Below are positions 1 through 7,682 of a stretch of 34,240 nucleotides of DNA, piece after piece. The DNA lies in NCBI RefSeq assembly GCF_003990975.1, contig NZ_RZJR01000020.1, forward strand, positions 1 to 34,240. The letters are read 5' to 3'. This DNA is from Cohnella sp. AR92 (GTDB lineage: Bacteria > Bacillota > Bacilli > Paenibacillales > Paenibacillaceae). The notes beneath the pieces are model-generated. The model saw only the letters and a list, made by a program, of their open reading frames with translations. It was not told where the DNA came from and made no database searches. Each line of letters begins with the position of its first letter. Positions within the stretch are counted from its first letter, which is position 1. The position numbers and the translations under genes are program-made.

Positions 1-24
1 GGGAAGGGGAAGGGGAAGGGGGGG
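1..24 (+). other. G-rich tract with G-quadruplex motif
   Basis: Four G-runs of 3, 4, 4 and 7 bases are each separated by AA. This fits the simple G-quadruplex pattern of four runs of at least three G with short loops. It lies just downstream of the terminator of the minus-strand binding-protein gene. Folding is inferred from the pattern only, and the tract may continue outside the window. Confidence 0.4.
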
Positions 25-34
25 CGAACGGGAA

Positions 35-80
35 TAAAAAAGCCGTCCGGCCGGCGGGAAATCCGCCGTTCGGACAGCTT
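35..80 (-). terminator. Rho-independent terminator of the sugar-binding protein gene
   Basis: A long GC-rich inverted repeat has arms at 42-58 and 63-78 with an AAAT-type loop. Read on the minus strand it is followed by a run of six T. It starts 15 bases after the stop codon at 96-98, so it should end the kinase-regulator-binding protein transcript. Confidence 0.85.
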
Positions 81-95
81 TCGCTGATGTCGAGA

Positions 96-1436
96 TTACT
101 TGTTCAGGATCTTGGTCGCTTGCTCGCGGAACTTCTTGGCCGCATCCTCGACGGAGAGCTTCTTGTACATGATCTGCTCGGCCGTTTCCTTCAGCAGCTT
201 GTCGACTTCCGTAGCGCCGGCAGGGTTCGGAGGGTCCATCTGGGTGCTGTTCTGCTCGGCCCATGCCACGTATTCGAATACCTTCGTCTGCTCCGGAGAC
301 AGGGAATCCTTCAGGGCGTCTTTGACTGCGGAGGATACCGGCACGCCGCGTTCGCCCATGATGATCTTGTTCGCGTCGACGTTGTTGACCCAGAAGTCGA
401 TGAACTTCGCCGCTTCTTCCTTAACCTTGGAGTTCTCCGAGATCGAGAAGAACATGGAAGGCTTCAGGAACAGCGCGCCGTTCTGATTCCAGCCCGGTAC
501 GGGCAGGATCTCGAGCGGACGGTTAGCGACTTGCGAGGACAGGATGTACTGGTTCGACCAGTTCCAGGTGCTGACCGCGTTGCCGAGCTCGAGCTCGCCG
601 TCTTCCGGCGTACCCTTCTTCTGGGCCAGCTTGTCCAGGGAGAGCAGGTAGCCGTTCTGGTACCAGTTGTTGTACATGTTATAGAAGTCGATGAAGTACT
701 TGTCGTCGGTGTAGCCCAGGCCCTTGCCGTCGGCTGCGTACATGTGCTGGCCTTGGCTTCTCAGGTAGAACGGGAAGAAGACGTCGTGGCGAAGGTCGCC
801 CGCCAGCAGCTTGCCTTGGGACTTCAGCTTGTCGCCGAGAGCGGTGAAGTCGTCCCAAGTCCATTCCTGAGTCGGCATCGTAGCGCCGGCCTTCTCTACC
901 ATGGCCTTGTCGACCATCGCGAGCAGCGCGTTGTTGCCGAGGTTGAAGGCGTACAGCTTGTCGTTCACCTTGCCGCCGGAGATCGCCGTGTCGCTGATGT
1001 TCGTCGTGTCGATCAGCTTGCTGTCGATGTAAGTTCCCAGATCGGCGATCTGGCCTTGCGTCGCGTATTGGTTCAGGTAAGAGATATCCATCTGGATAAC
1101 GTCCGGCAGGTTCTTGGAGGCCGCTTGCGGAGCGAGCTTCTTCCAGTAGTCGTCGAAGCTTGCGTATTCCGGCTCGATCGTGACGTTCGGATGGAGCTTC
1201 TCGTACAATTCAATGACTTTAAGGGTGTAATCGTGACGGGATTGGCCGCCCCACCAAGCTACGCGCAGAGTGACGGGATCGTCGTTGCCCGCGGATGCGG
1301 AGGCAGTCGCAGGGTTAGCCGCGGATCCGGACGGGTTTGCGCCAGAGTTGGAGCTGCTGTTGTCGTTGCTGTTGCCGCAGGCGGCGAGACCGAGAACAAG
1401 AGAGCTCGCGAGCAGCGTCGTTAACGCTTTTTTCAT
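96..1436 (-). CDS. Extracellular sugar-binding lipoprotein (ABC transporter, family 1)
   Basis: This 446-aa protein should bind a sugar or oligosaccharide outside the membrane and deliver it to an ABC importer. The N-terminus has two lysines, a hydrophobic stretch and a lipobox ending at Cys20 (LGLAAC), followed by a Ser/Asn/Ala-rich linker to about residue 52. The rest reads as a family 1 solute-binding fold, with conserved-looking segments such as YEKLHPNVTIE and NLPDVIQMD. A longer frame starts at 1469, but the ATG at 1436 has a GGGGAGG site (1445-1451) at good spacing and gives a proper signal peptide. It is the last gene of a minus-strand run behind a YesN-type regulator and a YesM-type kinase. 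No permease or ATPase gene is adjacent, and a terminator follows. The substrate cannot be read from the sequence; plant cell-wall sugars are a guess from the nearby esterase. Confidence 0.9.
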   Translation of the reverse strand: MKKALTTLLASSLVLGLAACGNSNDNSSSNSGANPSGSAANPATASASAGNDDPVTLRVAWWGGQSRHDYTLKVIELYEKLHPNVTIEPEYASFDDYWKKLAPQAASKNLPDVIQMDISYLNQYATQGQIADLGTYIDSKLIDTTNISDTAISGGKVNDKLYAFNLGNNALLAMVDKAMVEKAGATMPTQEWTWDDFTALGDKLKSQGKLLAGDLRHDVFFPFYLRSQGQHMYAADGKGLGYTDDKYFIDFYNMYNNWYQNGYLLSLDKLAQKKGTPEDGELELGNAVSTWNWSNQYILSSQVANRPLEILPVPGWNQNGALFLKPSMFFSISENSKVKEEAAKFIDFWVNNVDANKIIMGERGVPVSSAVKDALKDSLSPEQTKVFEYVAWAEQNSTQMDPPNPAGATEVDKLLKETAEQIMYKKLSVEDAAKKFREQATKILNK

Positions 1437-1475
1437 TTCTTTTTCCTCCCCTTTATGCATGTGCTTCATTCGTAT

Positions 1476-1489
1476 TGTAACTGCTTACA
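1476..1489 (-). promoter_or_regulatory. Candidate cre (CcpA) site before the binding-protein gene
   Basis: The sequence TGTAACTGCTTACA (minus strand TGTAAGCAGTTACA) matches the 14-bp catabolite-responsive consensus TGWNANCGNTNWCA except for one central base. It lies 40 bases upstream of the start at 1436 and overlaps a TACAAT hexamer that could be a -10 element. Repression of the binding-protein gene by CcpA is an inference. Confidence 0.5.
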
Positions 1490-1546
1490 TTTGCTATTAT
1501 CCTGAATAAAGGAGGAGAGGGTAAGGCAAAAAACCGATATGATTGT

Positions 1547-3109
1547 TCAAAAAGCAGAGTTCTCCAAACCTCTCATATACTCCGACGGCGTGCATCCGAA
1601 CTGTTTCTTGAACACTTGGCTGAAGTATTGGGGGTTGTCACCGAAGCCGAGACGCTCGGCCAACTCGAAGATCTTGATATCGGGTTGGGCAGAGATCAGG
1701 TGCGCCGCCTGCTTCATCCGCGCCTTCACGACGAAGTTCGAGAATTTCTCCCCGGTCTCTTTCTTGAACAGCTTGCCGAGATAGTCGGCGTTCATATAGA
1801 GCATCTCGCCGGCGACGAAATTAAGGGAGAGGCCGGGGTTGCCCAGTTGATCGTTGATAATGTCGATGACCTTGCGAACGATGCTCGTATGCTTCACGAC
1901 GTTCTGCTCATAGTACTTCGCGGCAATCTCCTTGACGATCGCCAGCAGAAAATCCTGCATCCCCTGAAGGGTATTCAACTCGAGCAGGAGCGGCAGCTTC
2001 TTGTAGTTCTCGTTGATGCGCTGGGGATCGTCCAGGCGGATCAGGGCGATGAACTGCTGAATCGCGTAAGTCTTGACCATTCCGATATCCAGCTTGGCGC
2101 TCTTCAGCGGGTCGAACAGCTCGGCAAGCCGCTCTTCGGCTTCCTGAAGGTGGCCCGAACGGACCGGCAGCAGGATCCTCTCTTCGTCGAACTCGTAATC
2201 GTCGAGCGGAAGCGGAGCGGGGGACAGGATGTCCTTGCTCGTGATGATGCCTCCTTCTCCGAGGTAGAAGCGGTAGTTCAAGCATTGCAGCGTCTCCTGG
2301 TACAGCGCCCGGGCCCGGATCATCTCGCCGAGGCTGCTGACGGCGATCGTCACGTCCAGCTTGTAATATTGCAGGAAGGTCGTTCGGATCCGGGTCAGCC
2401 GCTCCTGCACGGCTTCGGCGTCCTCCGGCTCTTCGATCAGGATCAGCGCATGATTGCCGATGGTCGTGCTGAGCAGCGTGGATTCGAGGATATCCTCCGC
2501 GATGTTCTTGATGGCGAACAGGTACTCGAATTCGGCGGGGCCTTCCAATTGGAAAAGCAACAGTTGAACGGGGCGATCGAAGTCGTACTGGAACAAGCCG
2601 CGGTAATAGTTCAAGTCGTGAGCGCCGTAGGTTTTGTTGGTGACGAACTCCTTCAGCACCTGTTCCTTGACGTGAGGGACCATTCGCTGGAACCTCAGCT
2701 TCATATTCGCGATAAAAGTCAGCTGGTCCTTTGCCGCGTCCAGCTCGGCGACAAGCTCGTCCAGCGCGGCGGCGATCTTGTGCTCGTTGGTCGGCTTGAG
2801 GAGATAATGCTTCACTCCGTACTGCATGGCGCGGTTCGCGTATTCGAACTCGCTGAACCCGGACAAGATGATGAATCGGATATGAGGATGCGAAGCGTAG
2901 GTCTTGGCGACAAGCTCAAGCCCGTCCAAGCCGGGCATGCGAATGTCCGTAATGACGATATCCGGGGATTCCGCTACGATTCTCTCATAAGCCGCGATTC
3001 CATTCTGCGCGGTGCCGATCAGCTCCGTGCGATGCCGCGGCCAGTCGACCATGCTGGATATGCCGTCTAGGATGATTCTCTCGTCGTCGACCAGCAGCGT
3101 TCTATACAT
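1547..3109 (-). CDS. YesN-type response regulator, REC plus AraC HTH
   Basis: This 520-aa cytoplasmic transcription factor is the partner of the kinase encoded just upstream. Residues 1-120 are a receiver domain: acidic pair Asp8-Asp9, phospho-acceptor Asp55 in the segment IVITDIRMPG, and a conserved Lys in HYLLKPT. The middle (about 150-400) is the long linker region usual in YesN proteins. Residues about 410-515 form an AraC-type double helix-turn-helix, with ending motifs such as FGDNPQYFSQVFKKQFGCTPSEY. Length and order are typical of the family. The start lies 3 bases after the kinase stop, and its GGAGGG site is within the end of the kinase gene, so the two are probably translated together. 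It likely activates the binding-protein gene 110 bases downstream. Confidence 0.93.
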   Translation of the reverse strand: MYRTLLVDDERIILDGISSMVDWPRHRTELIGTAQNGIAAYERIVAESPDIVITDIRMPGLDGLELVAKTYASHPHIRFIILSGFSEFEYANRAMQYGVKHYLLKPTNEHKIAAALDELVAELDAAKDQLTFIANMKLRFQRMVPHVKEQVLKEFVTNKTYGAHDLNYYRGLFQYDFDRPVQLLLFQLEGPAEFEYLFAIKNIAEDILESTLLSTTIGNHALILIEEPEDAEAVQERLTRIRTTFLQYYKLDVTIAVSSLGEMIRARALYQETLQCLNYRFYLGEGGIITSKDILSPAPLPLDDYEFDEERILLPVRSGHLQEAEERLAELFDPLKSAKLDIGMVKTYAIQQFIALIRLDDPQRINENYKKLPLLLELNTLQGMQDFLLAIVKEIAAKYYEQNVVKHTSIVRKVIDIINDQLGNPGLSLNFVAGEMLYMNADYLGKLFKKETGEKFSNFVVKARMKQAAHLISAQPDIKIFELAERLGFGDNPQYFSQVFKKQFGCTPSEYMRGLENSAF

Positions 3110-3112
3110 GAA

Positions 3113-4858
3113 TTATCCCTCCAGATGCTTCGGTATTCGTACGATAACCCTCGTGCCGTTCCCCGGCCTGCTCTCGACCTGCACGCCATAGCCTTCTCCG
3201 AAGCTCAGCTTGATGCGATCGTCGATGTTAAGGAGGCCGATGCCCTTGCCGTTCGTCTCCAGCTCGCCGCTTCTCAGCTTGACCAGCGTATCGGCAGGCA
3301 TTCCCGGCCCGTCGTCTTCGACGGTTAGATGGAGGCCGGACTCCGTCTCATAGGAACGGATCGTAATCCGGCAGACGCCGATAGAAGGCTCCAGGGCATA
3401 TTGGATCGCATTCTCGACAAGCGGTTGAAGCGTCAGCTTCGGAATCCGGAGGCCGCGATAGCGCTCCGGAATCTCCATGGAGAACGAGAGCCGATCCTCG
3501 AAGCGGAACTTCTGGATCGTGATATAGCTCTCGACGATATCGATCTCGTCCGACAGGGAAACGATAGGCTCGCGGATGCTGACCGAGTTGCGGAGCAGCA
3601 TGCCGAGCGCCTCGACCATCTGCGAGATCTGCGTCTGCTTGTTCATCTTCGCGATCCAGTTGATCGATTCAAGCGTGTTGTATAGAAAATGCGGATTGAT
3701 CTGGGCCTGCAGCGCTTTGAATTGGGTCTCCTTGATAAGAAGCTGGTTCGAGTAATTCTCGGTAATCAGAATGTTGATTCTCTCTACCATGAGACGGAAA
3801 GTCCGTTGAAGCAAGCCGATCTCGTCCATGGAGATATTCGTGTCGTCGCTGCCGACGAGGTTCGCTTCGACGAAGTTGCCTTTCTCGGCGAGCTTCATCC
3901 GGCCGATCAGATCTTCGATCGGTCGCGTGAGGCTTCTCGAGAAGCGAATCCCCCAGAGAATCGCGATGGCGAAGATCCCGATGAAGACATAAACGACGAC
4001 CTTCTTGATAAGAAGAATTCGTTCGAAAATGTGATTATACGGGGTCAGGTTCAAATACGTCCAACCGGTCGAGACCGAGCGATTATGCGAGATGAACAGC
4101 GTCTCGTCGTTGATCGATTGCGTGAAATACCCCGTGCGGGAAGCCAGCTTGTCCGACAGCACGGACGGTTGGAACGACGTCTGCCGCGGGTACACCACAT
4201 CGGAACCGGACAGAATGTACAGCTCTCCTTGTCCGACCGCCAGCTTGTGGACGATCGAGTCCAGATCGATCCGGATGATCAGAGTACCGAGGTATAGCAG
4301 GTCAAGATTCGTGTTCGTGTAGGAACGAATGTCCCGGGCCAGGATGAGGGAGGAATCCTGGGCGTCCGGGTAAATCCAGACGGTGCCGCCCCCGGCATCT
4401 CCCGCCTGCTGCATGATGCGCGCCCGTTTGCCGGAACCGATTCCGATCGGATTGCCCGAGCTGGTCTCGGCGCCGCGCGCGTCGATAAGCTGGATCGAAC
4501 GCATATAGGGCTCCGTGCCGCTGAATTTGACCAGCAGATCGGACAGCTTATTGCGCAGCACGAGATCGTCGTAATCGGACGCGCTGCCGCGGAGTTGGCG
4601 AAGAACGGTCTGAAGCTGGACGTCCGCAACGATATTATAGGAGGATTGCTCGATCTGCTTCAGCTCGGACTCGATCGCCGCCGACGACAGGTTAAGGACC
4701 TGCGAGGACTTGGAATGAAGCTGTTTATCGTATTCCGAGAAGGCGTACTGCTGGGCAATCAGGATGAAGGCGAAGGCGAAGATGACGATGAGGGCGATAA
4801 CGCCGGAAAGCTTGTTTCTAATCTTCATATGCCGGAACTTGCCGAACCATTTCTCCAT
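3113..4858 (-). CDS. YesM-type sensor histidine kinase
   Basis: This 581-aa membrane kinase should sense a carbohydrate-related signal and phosphorylate the adjacent regulator. It has a short basic N-terminus, a membrane helix at about 15-35, an extracellular sensor region of roughly 240 residues, a second helix at about 282-302, then HAMP. The His_kinase domain carries the phospho-acceptor His390 in the motif NPHFLYNTLESINW. The C-terminal HATPase domain shows an N-box (LQPLVENAIQYAL) and the G-box segments DDGPGMP and GKGIGLLN. The ATG at 4858 has an AGGTGGG site (4867-4873) at 8 bases. It is the first gene of the operon and has a good promoter at 4896-4925. Confidence 0.93.
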   Translation of the reverse strand: MEKWFGKFRHMKIRNKLSGVIALIVIFAFAFILIAQQYAFSEYDKQLHSKSSQVLNLSSAAIESELKQIEQSSYNIVADVQLQTVLRQLRGSASDYDDLVLRNKLSDLLVKFSGTEPYMRSIQLIDARGAETSSGNPIGIGSGKRARIMQQAGDAGGGTVWIYPDAQDSSLILARDIRSYTNTNLDLLYLGTLIIRIDLDSIVHKLAVGQGELYILSGSDVVYPRQTSFQPSVLSDKLASRTGYFTQSINDETLFISHNRSVSTGWTYLNLTPYNHIFERILLIKKVVVYVFIGIFAIAILWGIRFSRSLTRPIEDLIGRMKLAEKGNFVEANLVGSDDTNISMDEIGLLQRTFRLMVERINILITENYSNQLLIKETQFKALQAQINPHFLYNTLESINWIAKMNKQTQISQMVEALGMLLRNSVSIREPIVSLSDEIDIVESYITIQKFRFEDRLSFSMEIPERYRGLRIPKLTLQPLVENAIQYALEPSIGVCRITIRSYETESGLHLTVEDDGPGMPADTLVKLRSGELETNGKGIGLLNIDDRIKLSFGEGYGVQVESRPGNGTRVIVRIPKHLEG

Positions 4859-4895
4859 GCTTTAATCCCACCTAAACAGCCCTATGTTATCAAAA

Positions 4896-4925
4896 ATTAT
4901 GTCACTTAGGTGGAAACGCTGTCAA
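4896..4925 (-). promoter_or_regulatory. Sigma-A promoter of the kinase operon
   Basis: On the minus strand a perfect TTGACA (4920-4925) is followed by an 18-base spacer and CATAAT (4896-4901), five of six matches to the -10 consensus. The implied leader to the ATG at 4858 is about 30 bases. An 8-bp inverted repeat (CCACCTAA at 4868-4875, TTAGGTGG at 4906-4913) has one arm over the ribosome binding site and one in the promoter spacer. Confidence 0.65.
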
Positions 4926-4975
4926 TGGACGTCGAATGGAAGAGCGGCTTGCGACTATTAAAATACAATGCGCGG

Positions 4976-5004
4976 TTTTCTTGTCTCGAATTAATCCATA
5001 TAAT
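4976..5004 (+). promoter_or_regulatory. Possible promoter of the AT-rich membrane protein gene
   Basis: A perfect TATAAT (4999-5004) lies 17 bases after TTTTCT, a poor -35 match. It is only 17 bases before the GTG start at 5022, so the leader would be very short. The -10 is convincing; the rest is weak. Confidence 0.35.
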
Positions 5005-5021
5005 GTATAAAGGGGAGGCGA

Positions 5022-5558
5022 GTGACAAATTTGAAAAAAACATTAGAAAAAAGGTTGGCTTATTTATTTTCCGGGGAGTTATTTTCCATTATCACTTTTG
5101 TACCTGTTAGTTACGTGCTGAATAACGCTTTTTCCGATCTCCATTTGTATTCGCTATATTCCTTTTGGGTATCTTTTATCCTTTTAGAATTTCTCTTATT
5201 GCAAGGAACGACTTATTGGTATGTAAAGCTTAAAAAACTAAGAAATGAGAGAAATTCGATTACTCCGATGAAGGTTGTTCGACAGTTCCATGGTTTAAAA
5301 ACAGGGAATATGGTTCTGATCATGGCCGCAAGCGTTGTATTCGCTTATGATTTCATACAATGGTATCCGTCTTTGCCTTTAGGCGGTTTAGCTATCGCCG
5401 TCTTCCTATATGTTTTTGCGATTTTGGAGTTTATCAATTACTTCTACATTCAACTCTCCTACAACCTCTCAGGCATTCAATATTTGATGAAAATCAAAAA
5501 ATGGAAAAAATCCAGTTTGAATAAGGATTTTAAACGAATGAAGAAATTGGAGCTCTGA
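5022..5558 (+). CDS. Four-helix membrane protein, unrecognised
   Basis: I do not recognise this 178-aa protein. It has four likely membrane helices at about 14-34, 41-65, 96-115 and 119-145, a Lys-rich loop (LKKLRNERN) after the second helix, and a strongly basic C-terminal tail (KIKKWKKSSLNKDFKRMKK), so the ends are probably cytoplasmic. The start is uncertain. GTG at 5022 is only 3 bases after the AGGGGAGG site (5011-5018), while an in-frame TTG at 5031 (MKKTLEKR) is 12 bases after it. The gene is clearly more AT-rich than both neighbours and has its own -10 hexamer and a terminator that overlaps its stop codon. It therefore looks like a self-contained single-gene insertion. No function is offered. 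Confidence 0.75.
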   Translation: MTNLKKTLEKRLAYLFSGELFSIITFVPVSYVLNNAFSDLHLYSLYSFWVSFILLEFLLLQGTTYWYVKLKKLRNERNSITPMKVVRQFHGLKTGNMVLIMAASVVFAYDFIQWYPSLPLGGLAIAVFLYVFAILEFINYFYIQLSYNLSGIQYLMKIKKWKKSSLNKDFKRMKKLEL

Positions 5559-5580
5559 TGATCGAGCTCCAATTTCTTTT
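5541..5580 (+). terminator. Terminator overlapping the stop codon of the membrane protein gene
   Basis: A 14-15 bp perfect inverted repeat (left arm 5541-5555, right arm from 5564) contains the last five codons of the gene in its left arm and the TGA stop in its loop. It ends in TTTCTTTTT. It may also slow readthrough from the convergent gene whose stop is at 5587. Confidence 0.85.
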
Positions 5581-5586
5581 TCCTTA

Positions 5587-6696
5587 CTACCTAATATACA
5601 TGCTCAGCGGCCACAGGCCGATGGCGCGAATCTCTTCGACGACGAGCTTGGCGATTCGGATGGCACCCTGCTCCTGGAAGTGCGTGTTGTCCTCGATGCC
5701 GCCGGGGTAGTTCTCGAATTCGCCGCGAGCTCCCCACATGAAAAGCTCCTTCGACGCCTCGGGCCCAAGCTCTTCCAGCAGCGACTTGCTGCGGGCCGCA
5801 AGATCGATGAGCGGAGTCCCGGTCTCTTCGGCGAGCTCTCGCACCGCTTCCAAGTAACGGCCGTGCGTATCCTGCAGCGAGCCGTCCTCCTTGAAGTAGC
5901 GGCGGTGGACGGAGGTGACCAGAACGGGGTGGGCATCCCGTTCCCTGGCGCCGTCTATATACCGGAGAAGATGCTCCTTGTACGTCGTGGAAGGCTCCGT
6001 AAACCTCATCTCGTCCGGCTTCTGGTCGTTGTGGCCGAATTGGATGAAGAGGTAATCGTTCGCCTTGATTTCTCCCAGGATGGCATCCAGCCTGCCTTCT
6101 CCGATGAAGCTCTTGGAGCTTCGGCCGGATACCGCCTCGTTGGCGATAATGACGTCGTGCTTGAGCAGCGCGGCGAGCATCTGCCCCCAGCCGGCATAGG
6201 GATAGCCTTCCTCCGGTTGATCAGTGACGGTCGAGTCGCCGGCGAGGTACAGGGTGACGGCTTGCGGCGCGGCGACGACTTCCAAAGCGTTGATTCTCGG
6301 CGCCGATCCGGAGAATTGCAGGCGAATGCAGCCTCCGCGCGCGCGAACGGAGACCGTCTCCCGAACGAATTGGCCCGGAGAGGTGCGAAGCCCGTGTAAG
6401 AGCAGCCTTCCCGGGGAAGCTTTAACAGTGGTGTGCGCGGGGAGAATCCAGTCGCCGATCAGCAGGCCGAGCTGGTAATGGCCGTCGGGCACGTCGATGC
6501 GGAATTCCGCGTCGGCCGGGATGCACAGATCCTGTTTTAGCGGCTCCGGCTCCCGGCGATTCCGTGCGGAGACCTGTGAGCCTTCCGAGAAGCCGTATCC
6601 CATGGACGGATCATACCGAGTGGCGGGAGTCACCTTGGCATAGCCTTCAGCGGCTTCGCCAAGCCCGAAATCGAACCTTCTAGAACTCGTGTTCAT
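5587..6696 (-). CDS. Rhamnogalacturonan acetylesterase-like SGNH/GDSL hydrolase
   Basis: This 369-aa protein probably removes acetyl groups from pectin-type polysaccharide (carbohydrate esterase family 12; relatives are B. subtilis YesT/RhgT). Residues 1-142 form an N-terminal beta-rich, galactose-binding-like region, and the catalytic domain follows. The SGNH residues are all visible: Ser155 in LAGDSTVTDQ, Gly191 in AVSGRSS, Asn223 in FGHNDQKP, and Asp336/His339 in EDNTHF. There is no signal peptide, so it should act inside the cell on imported oligosaccharides. The ATG at 6696 has a GGAGGTG site (6705-6711) at 8 bases. It is convergent with the upstream membrane gene. Its presence near a sugar-binding protein and YesMN pair suggests pectin use. 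The family is clear; the exact ester is inferred. Confidence 0.88.
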   Translation of the reverse strand: MNTSSRRFDFGLGEAAEGYAKVTPATRYDPSMGYGFSEGSQVSARNRREPEPLKQDLCIPADAEFRIDVPDGHYQLGLLIGDWILPAHTTVKASPGRLLLHGLRTSPGQFVRETVSVRARGGCIRLQFSGSAPRINALEVVAAPQAVTLYLAGDSTVTDQPEEGYPYAGWGQMLAALLKHDVIIANEAVSGRSSKSFIGEGRLDAILGEIKANDYLFIQFGHNDQKPDEMRFTEPSTTYKEHLLRYIDGARERDAHPVLVTSVHRRYFKEDGSLQDTHGRYLEAVRELAEETGTPLIDLAARSKSLLEELGPEASKELFMWGARGEFENYPGGIEDNTHFQEQGAIRIAKLVVEEIRAIGLWPLSMYIR

Positions 6697-6711
6697 CGAT
6701 TCTGCACCTCC

Positions 6712-7035
6712 GATAAACGATTTTTATCTACCTTTAAGAATAGTCCTCCAAGAAACGGCGCGTACAGAAAAATATCCGAGTAAATCTGTTTAAAAATCAG
6801 GCGCGGCAAGGAATTTATCGAATTTTGTCGAATCGCGTACGTAAGGCCTAGACGGTTATTGTCGGCACCGTTAGGCAAAACTTTAAGGAAGTAGTTGGCG
6901 AAGCTTTAAAAAAGCCCTATACCATGCATGTAATCGCTGTGATAAGATATGGAATGGGTTTGTCATGCGAATGTAAAGATTGTAAAAAGAAAGTAATGCG
7001 GTCAAGGCATCTTTATTGGGAAAGAAGGGCTACAG
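6712..7035. other. Divergent intergenic region, 324 bases
   Basis: This stretch separates the leftward esterase gene from the rightward phosphate-transport genes and must hold both promoters. It is more AT-rich than its neighbours. I could not assign a convincing -35/-10 pair in either direction. Two TTTACA hexamers occur on the minus strand near 6970-6990 with 9-base spacing, not the 11-base spacing of a PhoP box. No gene is supported here. Confidence 0.4.
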
Positions 7036-7650
7036 GTGTTCCGAAAAAAAGACATTTTCTTTAAAACCTTGGAGGCGATGGCCGACCTGATTCAAGAGAC
7101 GGTCGACCGATTCGCCGACGCCGTGAATGGCGAATTGGGGGATGTGACAGCATTCGCCAAAGAGATGAAAGCCTTCGAGCATCGGGGCGATCAATTCGCG
7201 CATCTGATTATTACGGAATTAAATAAAACATTCATAACTCCGATCGAACGCGAAGACATCATGGAGCTGACGAAGCTTCTGGACGACGTTCTCGACGGAA
7301 TCGAAGCATGCGCATCCCGTTTCGATATGTACCACATCTCCAAACCCGACAGCTTCATTCGCAAATTCGGCGATGTCCTCCGCCGCTCCGCCCTGGAGAT
7401 CAAGGCAGCGATCTATCTTCTGACCCAGAAGAAGCTTCTTGCCATGCAAACCCATTGCGTCAAGCTGAACGAGCTTGAGAACGAAGGGGACGACCTGATG
7501 CGCGAAGGCATCAAGCACCTGTTCCAGAACGTCAAGGATCCGATCGAGCTCATCAAGTTCAAGGATATGTACGAGCGTCTCGAGGAGACGACCGATGCCT
7601 GCGAAGACGTCGCCAATACCTTGCAATCCATCATCATGCGCAATTCTTAA
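7036..7650 (+). CDS. YkaA-like DUF47 (PhoU-like) Pit accessory protein
   Basis: This 204-aa, all-helical cytoplasmic protein belongs to the DUF47/PhoU-like family that accompanies Pit phosphate transporters. Such proteins are thought to control the transporter, though their mechanism is poorly defined. Typical sequence includes the start FRKKDIFFKTLEAMADLI, the repeated Glu/Asp-rich helices such as EHRGDQFAH and ELENEGDDLMREG, and KDMYERLEETTDACEDVANTL near the end. The start is GTG at 7036, six bases after AAGAAGGG. The length fits the family. It is followed 32 bases later by the pit gene and is surely in one operon with it. Confidence 0.9.
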   Translation: MFRKKDIFFKTLEAMADLIQETVDRFADAVNGELGDVTAFAKEMKAFEHRGDQFAHLIITELNKTFITPIEREDIMELTKLLDDVLDGIEACASRFDMYHISKPDSFIRKFGDVLRRSALEIKAAIYLLTQKKLLAMQTHCVKLNELENEGDDLMREGIKHLFQNVKDPIELIKFKDMYERLEETTDACEDVANTLQSIIMRNS

Positions 7651-7682
7651 TCGCGCGGAATAGGAAAGAGACGATAATAAGC

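Noticed and set aside
1616..3070. Plus-strand open frame of 484 codons opposite the first response regulator
   Set aside because: It mirrors the codon pattern of the real minus-strand gene, has no ribosome site and no recognisable domain. GC-rich genes commonly give such shadows.
4868..4913. Inverted repeat CCACCTAA/TTAGGTGG as an RNA switch hiding the kinase ribosome site
   Set aside because: One arm lies between the -35 and -10 hexamers and so is not in the RNA if the promoter call is right. It might still be a DNA operator, but the arms are 30 bases apart.
6965..6995. PhoP box before the phosphate-transport genes
   Set aside because: Two TTTACA hexamers occur, but with 9-base instead of 11-base spacing, and no third or fourth repeat is seen.
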